The notes beneath the pieces were generated by a model, which worked only from the letters and a program-made list of their open reading frames with translations, did no database searches and was not told where the DNA came from. Position numbers and translations under genes: made by a program. This document shows, piece by piece, positions 8,008 through 15,726 of a stretch of DNA of 22,935 bases. Every line of letters starts with the position of its first letter. The first letter of the stretch is position 1. The stretch lies in assembly GCA_964629765.1 (NCBI GenBank), contig CAZVTK010000066.1:1-22935 (forward strand), written 5' to 3'. This stretch comes from RCIO01 sp964629765. Its GTDB lineage: Bacteria > Pseudomonadota > Alphaproteobacteria > Rhizobiales > Rhizobiaceae.

Positions 8008-10149
8008 ATGGCCGCCGCTTTCGATTTCTCCAGCCTGCCCCGGCATCGCGTGCCGCGCGTGGTGCTGTCGCCGCGCCGCATCGTCGCCGACGTGCTCTCC
8101 AGGGGCTGGGTCGAGAGCCTGATCCCCTTCCTCGCGCTACTGTGCGTCGTCGTCGGCGTGCTGGCGGCGATGGACGGCTATTTCTCGGCGTCCAACATGC
8201 GCAACCTCGCGCAATATGCCGCCGATGGCGGGCTGGTGGTGCTGGCGCTGCTGATCGTCGTCGCGGTCGGCGGCATCGACTTGTCGGTCGGCTCCAACTT
8301 CGCCATGTCGGCCTTCGTGGCGCTGTTCTCGTTCCACATCCTCGAATTGCCGGTGCCGGCCGTGCTGGCGCTGACGCTGGCCTCCGGCGCGGCGGTAGGC
8401 ATGGCCAACGGCGTCATTGCCGGGCTGCTCGGCTGCGGCGCGCTGCTGACGACGCTCGGCACCATGATCACGGTGCGCGGGCTCTACACGCTCGCCTCGC
8501 AGGCGCAGCTCGTCCAGATCTCCAGCTCGGCGCGCATGGACGACTGGTGGGACTGGATCGGCTTCGAGAAGGTGGCGACCCTGCCGGTCGGCTTCTGGGT
8601 GCTGGCGATCGTAGCGGCGCTGGTCTTCGTCATGTTCCGGCAGACGCGCTTCGGCTGGCATGTGCTGGCGGTCGGCGGCAACCGCAAGGCGGCGCGCCAT
8701 GGCGGCATCCGCGTGCGCACCACCGTCTTCTTCGCCTATCTGCTGGCCGGGATGATCGTCGGACTGGCCGGTTTCCTCTATGCCGCTCGGCAGAACAGCG
8801 TCGGCTCCGACACCGGCATCGGCATGGAGTTCTTCGCGCTGACGGCGCTGGTCGTCGGCCTCGGCGGCTTCGTGCCGGGGCGCGGCGCGGTCGTGTCGGT
8901 GCTGATCGGCTTCGCCACGGTCTACATCCTCAACAATGCGATGGTGAATGCCGGCTTTCGCGGCGACTTCGTCCAGCTCTCGATGGGCGCGATCATCCTC
9001 GCCATCCTCGCCGTCGACGTGAAGTTCCGCAAGAACCGCCACCGGCTGCTCGCCTCCACCTATCTCGATCCGATGGCCTTCGACGCGGGCAAGGTGTCGG
9101 GCATGGCCGGGCTGATGCCGGGCGAGACCGCGCCGAAGCTGAAGGGCGCGGCTATCCTCGCGGTGGGCCAGGTCGACGGGCCGGAGGACGTGCTGCTCGA
9201 CGCCGCCGGCACCCTCTATTGCGGCAGCCGCGACGGCTACCTGTTCAGGATCCCGGCGCACGACCGGGGGAAGGCGGAGATCGTCGCCAAGATCGGCGGC
9301 CGGCCGCTCGGCCTCGCCTTCGACCGCGAGGGCCGCATCGTCGCCTGCGTCGCCGGCATGGGGCTGGTGCGGGTCGGCCTCGACGGCAAGGTCGAGCTGC
9401 TGACCGACCAGACCGAGCGCAGCCTGTTCAGCGTGCAGGACGACACGACGATCCGCATGGCCGACGATCTCGACATCGCGCCCGACGGCACGATCTATTT
9501 CACCGACGCCACCAAGCGCTACGACATCGAGAACTGGGGTCTCGACCTGCTCGAGGGCCGGCCCAACGGGCGCCTGCTCTCCTTCGACCCCGCCACCGGC
9601 AGGACGCGCACGGTCTGCGACAACCTGCGCTTCCCCAACGGCGTGTGCCTCACCCATGACAGCCGGCACCTGCTGGTGGCGAGCACCTGGGAATGCGCGA
9701 TCCTCGTCTTCGATCTCGCGCGCCTCTCCGACGGGCCGCGCGTGCTGGCGAGCGGCCTGCCGGGCTATCCCGACAACATCAACCGCGCCTCCGACGGCGG
9801 CTACTGGGTGGCGCTGGCGGGCATGCGCAACCCGGTCTTCGACGCGGCGATGCGCCATCCCGGCCTGCGCCGGCGCATGACGCGGCGCGTGCCGCCCACC
9901 AACTGGCTGTTCGGCAACCTCAACATCGGCGGCGTCCTGAAGATCGACGGCGCCGGGAAGGTGGTGGACGCGCTGTGGGACGCGCCGGACGGCCCGCTCT
10001 ACATGATCACCTCCATGCGCGAGCACGAGGGCGCGCTCTATCTGGGCGGCGTCACCAACGACAGGATCGGCCGGCTGGAGCTCGACGGCGCGGATCGCCG
10101 CTGGCAGGGGCCGGCGAGCTATTGGGGCAGCCAGGGGGCGGTGCCATGA
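8008..10149 (+). CDS. Fusion: RbsC-like ABC permease + strictosidine synthase/SMP-30-type beta-propeller
   Basis: This single 713-residue frame has two halves. Residues 1 to about 345 are a CUT2-type permease with the canonical GGIDLSVGS loop (88-96), the family's GGNRKAARHGGI block (223-234) and a basic tail DVKFRKNRHRLL (337-348) after the last helix. After a linker of about 35 residues, 380-713 form a propeller of the strictosidine synthase-like/APMAP group, recognised by YFTDATKRYDI, LRFPNGVCL, LPGYPDNI and GGYWVAL. The three SMP-30-type metal ligands appear kept: Glu393 (GPED), Asn544 (FPNG) and Asp589 (YPDN). RbsC-type permeases end in the cytoplasm, so the propeller should act on substrate as it enters, as a lactonase or esterase. 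Each half has normal length and no frameshift is apparent. Its stop overlaps the next start (ATGA). Confidence 0.88.
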   Translation: MAAAFDFSSLPRHRVPRVVLSPRRIVADVLSRGWVESLIPFLALLCVVVGVLAAMDGYFSASNMRNLAQYAADGGLVVLALLIVVAVGGIDLSVGSNFAMSAFVALFSFHILELPVPAVLALTLASGAAVGMANGVIAGLLGCGALLTTLGTMITVRGLYTLASQAQLVQISSSARMDDWWDWIGFEKVATLPVGFWVLAIVAALVFVMFRQTRFGWHVLAVGGNRKAARHGGIRVRTTVFFAYLLAGMIVGLAGFLYAARQNSVGSDTGIGMEFFALTALVVGLGGFVPGRGAVVSVLIGFATVYILNNAMVNAGFRGDFVQLSMGAIILAILAVDVKFRKNRHRLLASTYLDPMAFDAGKVSGMAGLMPGETAPKLKGAAILAVGQVDGPEDVLLDAAGTLYCGSRDGYLFRIPAHDRGKAEIVAKIGGRPLGLAFDREGRIVACVAGMGLVRVGLDGKVELLTDQTERSLFSVQDDTTIRMADDLDIAPDGTIYFTDATKRYDIENWGLDLLEGRPNGRLLSFDPATGRTRTVCDNLRFPNGVCLTHDSRHLLVASTWECAILVFDLARLSDGPRVLASGLPGYPDNINRASDGGYWVALAGMRNPVFDAAMRHPGLRRRMTRRVPPTNWLFGNLNIGGVLKIDGAGKVVDALWDAPDGPLYMITSMREHEGALYLGGVTNDRIGRLELDGADRRWQGPASYWGSQGAVP

Positions 10150-11198
10150 TGTCGCTCCTGCGCAGGCGCCGGCCCGAGCCGCCCTCCATGACGCTGGAGG
10201 GCGTGCTCGGCCCGAACGGGCGGCTGGACGAGGCCGACGGCATCGCGGTCGAGGCCCCCGACGCGCTGTGCGTCGCGCCGGACGGGCGGCTGCTGTTCGG
10301 TTCGGCAAGCCGCGTCATGACGCTCGACGAATGGGGCGGCGAGCCGTCCGTGTGGGCGTCGTTCGATGCTCCCGTCACCGCGCTCTGCGCCCACGCGAGC
10401 GGGGCCGTGGCGGTCGGCCTCGCCGGCGGACGCGTCGCCGTGCTGGACGGCGCGGCCCGGCCTGTCGACGGCTGGGCGCTGCCGGCCGGCCGTGCCGCAT
10501 CGGTCGTGGATTGCGTCTTCCGTTCGCCGGACGAGTTGCTGCTGGTCGATTGCGGCTATGAAGCAGGCGGCGCGTTGCTGGCGCGCGCGGCATGGGACGA
10601 GGACGCGCGCGGCGGGCTCGTGTCGCTGCGCCGGTCCGGCGGGACGCGCGTGGTCGCCGCCGGCCTGCACGCGCCGATGGGCGTCTGCCTCGACGACGAG
10701 GGCGTGGCGCTGGTCTCGCTGCTCGAACGCGCGAGCGTGGTGGACGAGCGCGGCGCGGTGCGGCAGGCGGGATTCCCCGGCTATCCGGGGCGGCTGCGCC
10801 GTACCCCGGTCGGCTATGCGCTCGCCTGCCTGTCGCGCCGCGACCCGCTGATCGAGTTCCTGAAGACGGAGCGCGCCTTCGTCGCCGAGATGAAGGCGAC
10901 CATCGACCCACGCCACTGGATCGCGCCGCGCACCAGCCCCGAATTCGCCCATGATTTCCCCATCGAGCTCGGCGCGACGCGCCTGTTCGGCGAGGTCAAG
11001 CCGTGGGCGCCGTCCTTCTCCTACGGCCTGCTGGTCGAGACAGACGGGCGGCTGATGCCGGTTTCGTCGGCACAGTCGCGCGCCAACGGCCGCCGCCATG
11101 CCGTCAGCGACGCGACGTATTGGAGCGACGGCCTCGTCGCGGTCAGCAAGGGCAGCGGCGAGATCCTGCGGCTCGCCGGGGAGGTGGCGGCACCATGA
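10146..11198 (+). CDS. Divergent SMP-30/strictosidine synthase-like propeller lacking metal ligands
   Basis: The 350-residue protein is clearly homologous to the C-terminal half of the preceding fusion. VEAPDALCVAPDGRLLFGS (35-53) aligns with the fusion's VDGPEDVLLD segment, LHAPMGVCL (174-182) with LRFPNGVCL, and FPGYPGRL (210-217) with LPGYPDNI. At each of the three metal-ligand positions the residue has changed: Glu to Asp39, Asn to Met178, Asp to Gly215. It is therefore probably not an active metallo-lactonase and may bind substrate or regulate its partner (inference). No signal peptide is visible; the N-terminus is MMSLLRRRRPEPP. It overlaps its neighbours by four bases on both sides, a tightly coupled operon arrangement. 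Confidence 0.8.
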   Translation: MMSLLRRRRPEPPSMTLEGVLGPNGRLDEADGIAVEAPDALCVAPDGRLLFGSASRVMTLDEWGGEPSVWASFDAPVTALCAHASGAVAVGLAGGRVAVLDGAARPVDGWALPAGRAASVVDCVFRSPDELLLVDCGYEAGGALLARAAWDEDARGGLVSLRRSGGTRVVAAGLHAPMGVCLDDEGVALVSLLERASVVDERGAVRQAGFPGYPGRLRRTPVGYALACLSRRDPLIEFLKTERAFVAEMKATIDPRHWIAPRTSPEFAHDFPIELGATRLFGEVKPWAPSFSYGLLVETDGRLMPVSSAQSRANGRRHAVSDATYWSDGLVAVSKGSGEILRLAGEVAAP

Positions 11199-12691
11199 GC
11201 GGGAAGCCAATCGTCAGCCTCGAGAACGCCACCAGGACCTATGGAGGCATCGCCGCGCTGGCGCAGGCGAGCTTCGAGCTTTATCCGGGCGAGATCCACG
11301 CCCTCGTCGGCGAGAACGGCGCCGGCAAGTCGACCTTGTGCAAGCTGATCGCCGGCGTCATTGCGCCCAGCGACGGCGTGCTGAAGGTGGACGGCGAGCC
11401 GGTGGCCTTCGCCGCGCCGAAGGACGCCAGCCGGCGCGGCATCGCCATGGTCTACCAGGAAACCAGCCTGGTGCCGCAGCTCACCGTGGCGCAGAACATC
11501 GTGCTGGGGCGCGAGCGCGCGTTCAATTCGGTGCGCAAGGTGCGCAACGCCGCGCGGCAGGTGCTCCAGAGGCTGAACTTCAAGGTCGATCCCTCGCAGC
11601 TCGCCGGCTCGCTCTCGGCGGCGAAGCGCCAGATGGTCGAGATCGCCCGCGCCGTGCTCAACGAGGCGCGCGTCATCATCTTCGACGAGCCGACCGCCGC
11701 GCTGACGCCGGAGGAGACCGACCACCTGTTCGACCTGATGCGCACGCTCCAGCGCAGCGGCGTGGCGATGGTCTTCATCAGCCACGCGCTGGAGGAGGCG
11801 CTGACCCATGCCGACCGCATCTCCGTGCTGCGCAACGGCCGCATGACGGCGACCGGCCCCGCCGCATCCTTCGACCGGGCCGGCCTGATCCGCCACATGA
11901 TCGGCGAGGACCTGATCGAGCGGACCGGCGCGCCCGCCGCCGCCCGGCCGGCGCGCTCGGCCCTGCCGGTGCTGCGGGTCGAGAACATCCGCATGGGCGC
12001 GATGGTCAACAACATGTCCTTCTCGATCTTCCCGGGCGAGGTCACCGGCATCGCCGGGCTGATCGGCTCGGGCCGCAGCGAGGTGGCGAAGGTCATCATG
12101 GGCCACACCAGGCGCAATTTCGGCGGCGGCCGCATCTGGCTCGACGGCCGCGAGGTGCGCTACGCGCTGCCGGCGCAGGCGGTGGCCGACGGCATCGCCT
12201 ATGTCAGCGAGGACCGCAAGCTGGACGGCTTCTTCGAGACCATGGGGGTCGCCGACAATATCGGGCTCGGCTGGCTGGCCAAGTTCGGCCGCCGCTCGCT
12301 GCTCGCGCCCTTCGCCCGCATGCGCGCGGTCGCCCGCGACTGGGAGCGGCGCCTCGCCATCCGCGGCATCGGGACGAACCAGCCGGTGCTGCACCTGTCG
12401 GGCGGCAACCAGCAGAAGGTGGTCATCGCCAAGTCGCTGGTCCAGGAGCCGCGCCTCGTCATCTTCGACGAGCCGACGCGCGGCGTCGATGTCGGCGCCA
12501 TCGCCGAGATCCGGCAGATCGTCCGCTCGTTCGCCGGGAGCGGCGCGGGCGTGATTCTCATCTCGTCCTACCTTCCCGAGATCCTCGACCTGTCCGACCG
12601 CATCCTCGTCGCCCGGGGCGGCACCATCGCCGCCGAGTTCTCGCGCGCCGAGGCGACCGCCGAGCGCATCCTGCACGCGGCGGTGCATTGA
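11195..12691 (+). CDS. ABC importer ATPase with two nucleotide-binding domains, RbsA/MglA-like
   Basis: This is a 498-residue tandem ATPase typical of CUT2 importers. Domain 1 has Walker A GENGAGKST (39-47), a degenerate signature LSAAKRQMVEIARA (from 140) and Walker B VIIFDEP (160-166). Domain 2 has a degenerate Walker A GLIGSGRSE (288-296), a canonical LSGGN signature (401-405) and Walker B LVIFDEPTRG (421-430). This pairing of one intact motif in each half is the norm for the RbsA family and gives one competent composite site. It should energise both permeases from the cytoplasmic side. The start overlaps the preceding stop (ATGA). It ends the plus-strand operon, only 12 bases from the stop of the convergent amidohydrolase gene. 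Confidence 0.93.
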   Translation: MSGKPIVSLENATRTYGGIAALAQASFELYPGEIHALVGENGAGKSTLCKLIAGVIAPSDGVLKVDGEPVAFAAPKDASRRGIAMVYQETSLVPQLTVAQNIVLGRERAFNSVRKVRNAARQVLQRLNFKVDPSQLAGSLSAAKRQMVEIARAVLNEARVIIFDEPTAALTPEETDHLFDLMRTLQRSGVAMVFISHALEEALTHADRISVLRNGRMTATGPAASFDRAGLIRHMIGEDLIERTGAPAAARPARSALPVLRVENIRMGAMVNNMSFSIFPGEVTGIAGLIGSGRSEVAKVIMGHTRRNFGGGRIWLDGREVRYALPAQAVADGIAYVSEDRKLDGFFETMGVADNIGLGWLAKFGRRSLLAPFARMRAVARDWERRLAIRGIGTNQPVLHLSGGNQQKVVIAKSLVQEPRLVIFDEPTRGVDVGAIAEIRQIVRSFAGSGAGVILISSYLPEILDLSDRILVARGGTIAAEFSRAEATAERILHAAVH

Positions 12692-12703
12692 CGGGCGCAG
12701 CGT

Positions 12704-13864
12704 TCAGCCGAGCATCTGCCTGACCACCCGCAGGAACACCCGCGCGCCGACGGGGATCAGGTCGTCGGGGAAATCATAGTCGGGATTGTGCAGCATCGGC
12801 ACGGCGAGCCCCGCGCCGAGGAAGACCATGGCCGATTTCGAGCCATGGCCGAACAGGCCGAAATCCTCCGAGCCGCGCATCGGCAGCCCGTCGCCGCTGA
12901 ACGGCAGCCCTTCCGCGTCGAGCGCGGCGGCAAGCCGCGCCGTGGCGTCGGCATCGTTCATCGAGGCGACGAAGATCTCGTCGTAGTCGATGCGGCAGCC
13001 GAGCCCGTCGCCGGCGGCCACGCGCCGCGCCAGCGCCTCCGCCGCGGCGACGAGGCCGTCCATCCGCGCGTCCAGCCGGGTGCGCAGCGTGGCGCGGATC
13101 TCGGCATGGCCGGGCGCGATGCCGAACACGGCGTCGCCGATACGCGCATGGCATATGGTGACGAGCGCGAAATCGTCGTCGGCGAAGCTGCCGTGCGACA
13201 GTTGCTCCAGCGCCGGCAGCAGCCGCGCCACCGCCAGCGTCGGCGCGATGCCGGTCTCGGGCATGGAGGCATGCGCGGTGCGCCCGTCGAGCAGGATGCG
13301 GATGCCGCGCGAGGCGCAGTTGACCACGCCTTCCTTCAGCCGCGCATGGCCGAAGGGGATGCCCGGCCAGTTGTGCAGCGAAAACGCGTAGTCGGGCCGG
13401 ATCGCTGCGTAGCGTGGATCGGCGGTCACGCCCGCCGCGCCCTTGCCCGTCTCCTCCGCCGGCTGGAACACCAGCACGACGCGGCCGCTGGCCGGGCGGC
13501 GGCGGCCGAGCTGGCGCGCCACCGCGGCGAGGATGGTCGTGTGCCCGTCATGCCCGCACATATGCGACTTGCCGGACACCGTGCTGCGCCAGAGCGGGTC
13601 GCCCACCTCCTCGATCGGCAGCGCGTCGAGCTCGGAGCGGAACAGCAAGGTCGGGCCGGGCCTGCCCGAGCCGTAGACCAGCGCCACGCCATGGCCGCCC
13701 AGCCCGGTGATCGTCTCGTCGGGCCGCGTGCCGGCGAGGAAGCCGGCCACAGCGGCTGCCGTCTTCTCCTCCTCGCCGGAGATTTCGGGATGCCGGTGCA
13801 ACTCGCGCCGCCACTCGGCCAGCTCGGCGAGGTCGGCATTGGTGAAGGTGATGGCGTCGCTCAT
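12704..13864 (-). CDS. M20D-family amidohydrolase (hippurate/N-acyl-amino-acid hydrolase-like)
   Basis: The product is 386 residues. Metal-binding and catalytic motifs of the M20D group are visible: RSELDALPIEE (Asp80), HMCGHDGHT (Cys103, His105), PAEETGKGA (Glu137/Glu138), SLHNWPG (His164), and a late His in MLHNPDYDF. These enzymes cut amide bonds of N-acyl amino acids and conjugates, such as hippurate or indole-acetyl amino acids, in the cytoplasm. The ATG at 13864 (MSDAITFTNA) overlaps the stop of the FAD dehydrogenase gene by four bases (ATGA), so the two are translated together and likely act in one pathway. It converges on the ABC ATPase gene, and its place beside the importer suggests the imported or processed compound carries an amide link (inference). 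Confidence 0.9.
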   Translation of the reverse strand: MSDAITFTNADLAELAEWRRELHRHPEISGEEEKTAAAVAGFLAGTRPDETITGLGGHGVALVYGSGRPGPTLLFRSELDALPIEEVGDPLWRSTVSGKSHMCGHDGHTTILAAVARQLGRRRPASGRVVLVFQPAEETGKGAAGVTADPRYAAIRPDYAFSLHNWPGIPFGHARLKEGVVNCASRGIRILLDGRTAHASMPETGIAPTLAVARLLPALEQLSHGSFADDDFALVTICHARIGDAVFGIAPGHAEIRATLRTRLDARMDGLVAAAEALARRVAAGDGLGCRIDYDEIFVASMNDADATARLAAALDAEGLPFSGDGLPMRGSEDFGLFGHGSKSAMVFLGAGLAVPMLHNPDYDFPDDLIPVGARVFLRVVRQMLG

Positions 13865-15513
13865 GCCGCTGCCTTCCTGCCCGCGTTGCGCCCCGAGAAG
13901 ATGCAGCCGCCGAGGAAGGTGCCCTCCAGCGCGTTGTAGCCGTGATAGCCGCCGCCGCCGAAGCCGGCCACCTCGCCCGCCGCGAACAGGCCGGGCACGA
14001 TCTCGCCCTTCGCGTCCAGCACCTGCCCGTCCGTGTCGGTGTGGATGCCGCCCAGCGTCTTGCGGGTGAGGATGTGCAATTTCACCGCGATCAGCGGCCC
14101 TTTTGCAGGATCGAGGATGCGGTGCGGCTTGGCCGTGCGCACCAGCCTGTCGCCCAGATAATTGCGCGCCCCGCGTATGGCGGTCACCTGCGCGTCCTTG
14201 GAATAGGCGTTCGCGATCTCCCGGTCGCGCGCTTCCACCTGGGCGCGGATGCGGGCGGGGTCGAGCAGGGCGTTGCCGGCGAGCGCGTTCATGCGCGCCA
14301 CCAGCGCGTCGAGGTCGGTGCCGACGAGGAAATCCTCGCCATGCGCCTTGAACGCCTCCACCGGGGCCGGCGCTCCGGCCCCGCGCCGGCTTTTCAGCAC
14401 CGCCAGCCAGCTCTTCGACGTGAAGTCGGGGTTCTGCTCGGAGCCCGACAGCGCGAACTCCTTCTTGATGATCGCCTGCGTGAGGACGAACCACGACCAG
14501 TCGTGGCCGGTGGAAAGGATGCGCTTCAGCGTCGACAGCGTGTCGAAGCCCGGCAGGCAGGGTGGCTCCAGCCGCTCGCCCAGCGCGTCGAACCACAGCG
14601 ACGACGGGCCGGGCAGGATGCGGATGCCGTGGTTCGGCCAGATCGGTGCCCAGTTCCGTACGCCTTCGGTATAGTGCCACATGCGGTCGGTGTTGATGGT
14701 TGCCGCGCCCGCCTTCCGCGCGATCGCCACCATGCGCCCGTCGACATGGTGCGGCACGCCCGAGACCATGGTCTTCGGCGCGGGGCCGAGCCGGTCGACC
14801 GGCCACGCCTTGCGCACGAGGTCGTGGTCGCCGCCGATGCCGCCCGAGGCCACGATCACCGCGCCGGCGGACATCTCGAAGTCACCCACGACCCCGCGGC
14901 CGGACTGCTGGCCGCGCTCGACCGTCGAAGGTTCGAGAATCTCGCCCGCGACGCCGGTGACCGCGCCCTTCGTCTTGACCAGCCGGCTGGCGCGGTGGCG
15001 GAATTTCAGCGCGACGCGGCCGGCTTTTGCGTGTTCTTCCACGCGCCGGACAAAAGGCTCCAGCACGCCCGGCCCGGTGCCCCAGGTGATGTGGAAGCGC
15101 GGCACCGAATTGCCGTGGCCGTGGGCCAGCGCGCCGCCGCGCTCGGCCCAGCCGACGACCGGGAACCAGCGCATGCCGAGCGAATGCAGCCATGGCCGCA
15201 TCTGCCCGGCCGCGAAATCGACGAAGGCTTCCGCCGTGCGGCGCGGCCAGAAATCCTCGGCGCGGTCGAACTGCGCCGAGCCCAGCCAGTCCTGCATGGC
15301 GAGCGCGCGCGAATCGCGGATGCGCATGCGCCGCTGCTCGGGGCTGTCGACGAAGAACAGGCCGCCGAGCGACCAGAACGCCTGCCCGCCCAGCGAATTC
15401 TCGCCCTCCTGTTCGAGGATGGCGACCGTCTTTCCGCGCTCCGCCAGCTCGTTGGCCGCGACGAGCCCGGCAAGCCCGCCGCCCACGACGATGGCGTCGA
15501 ATGTCTCGGGCAT
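13861..15513 (-). CDS. FAD-dependent dehydrogenase of the KstD/fumarate-reductase fold (Rv0785-like)
   Basis: This 550-residue flavoprotein has an N-terminal dinucleotide-binding motif VVGGGLAGLVAANEL (GGGLAG at 11-16), an acidic strand end (ILEQE, residues 32-36), a second FAD contact LGGQAFWSLGG, and a C-terminal FAD-closing block GLFAAGEVAGFGGGGYHG with EGTFLGG. These match the family annotated as FAD-binding dehydrogenase, related to ketosteroid delta-1-dehydrogenases and fumarate reductase subunits, which introduce or remove C=C bonds. The real substrate is unknown and the steroid label should not be taken literally. The ATG at 15513 has GGGAGGA upstream; a longer frame to 15561 adds 16 unlikely residues. 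It opens the minus-strand two-gene unit with the M20 hydrolase. Confidence 0.87.
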   Translation of the reverse strand: MPETFDAIVVGGGLAGLVAANELAERGKTVAILEQEGENSLGGQAFWSLGGLFFVDSPEQRRMRIRDSRALAMQDWLGSAQFDRAEDFWPRRTAEAFVDFAAGQMRPWLHSLGMRWFPVVGWAERGGALAHGHGNSVPRFHITWGTGPGVLEPFVRRVEEHAKAGRVALKFRHRASRLVKTKGAVTGVAGEILEPSTVERGQQSGRGVVGDFEMSAGAVIVASGGIGGDHDLVRKAWPVDRLGPAPKTMVSGVPHHVDGRMVAIARKAGAATINTDRMWHYTEGVRNWAPIWPNHGIRILPGPSSLWFDALGERLEPPCLPGFDTLSTLKRILSTGHDWSWFVLTQAIIKKEFALSGSEQNPDFTSKSWLAVLKSRRGAGAPAPVEAFKAHGEDFLVGTDLDALVARMNALAGNALLDPARIRAQVEARDREIANAYSKDAQVTAIRGARNYLGDRLVRTAKPHRILDPAKGPLIAVKLHILTRKTLGGIHTDTDGQVLDAKGEIVPGLFAAGEVAGFGGGGYHGYNALEGTFLGGCIFSGRNAGRKAAA

Positions 15514-15578
15514 GTGACGTCCTCCCGGCCCGGAACGTACAGCGGCCGGCGGCGGGCGCAAGCGGTGGCGATCTCCTT

Positions 15579-15716
15579 CCTTCTCCCCTTGTGGGAGAAG
15601 GTGTCGCCGAAGGCGACGGATGAGGGGTGCTGGAAGGAATGAGGCGCTGGCGCCCGGCCAACACCCCTCATCCGACCTCGCTTCGCTCGGCCACCTTCTC
15701 CCACAAGGGGAGAAGG
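15579..15716. repeat. Intergenic inverted-repeat element, 25-bp perfect outer arms
   Basis: The arm 15579-15603 (CCTTCTCCCCTTGTGGGAGA...) is exactly complementary to 15692-15716. An inner pair, 15618-15633 with 15658-15673, matches at 15 of 16 positions. Each side also carries its own small hairpin (GTCGCC-GAA-GGCGAC on the left, a different CTCGCTTCGCTCGG one on the right). Elements of this look are scattered between genes in rhizobia. It lies between the M32 carboxypeptidase stop and the FAD dehydrogenase start, both on minus. Confidence 0.85.
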
Positions 15717-15726
15717 AAACGCCGCG

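Noticed and set aside
9900..10149. Permease-propeller fusion as a frameshift or assembly artefact
   Set aside because: The frame is continuous, both halves are of normal length, the linker is plausible, and the fusion stop makes a normal ATGA overlap with the next gene. I cannot exclude an error without reads, but nothing suggests one.
8137..10308. 723-residue open frame antisense to the permease-propeller fusion
   Set aside because: Same reason: low-complexity composition and a convincing gene on the other strand.
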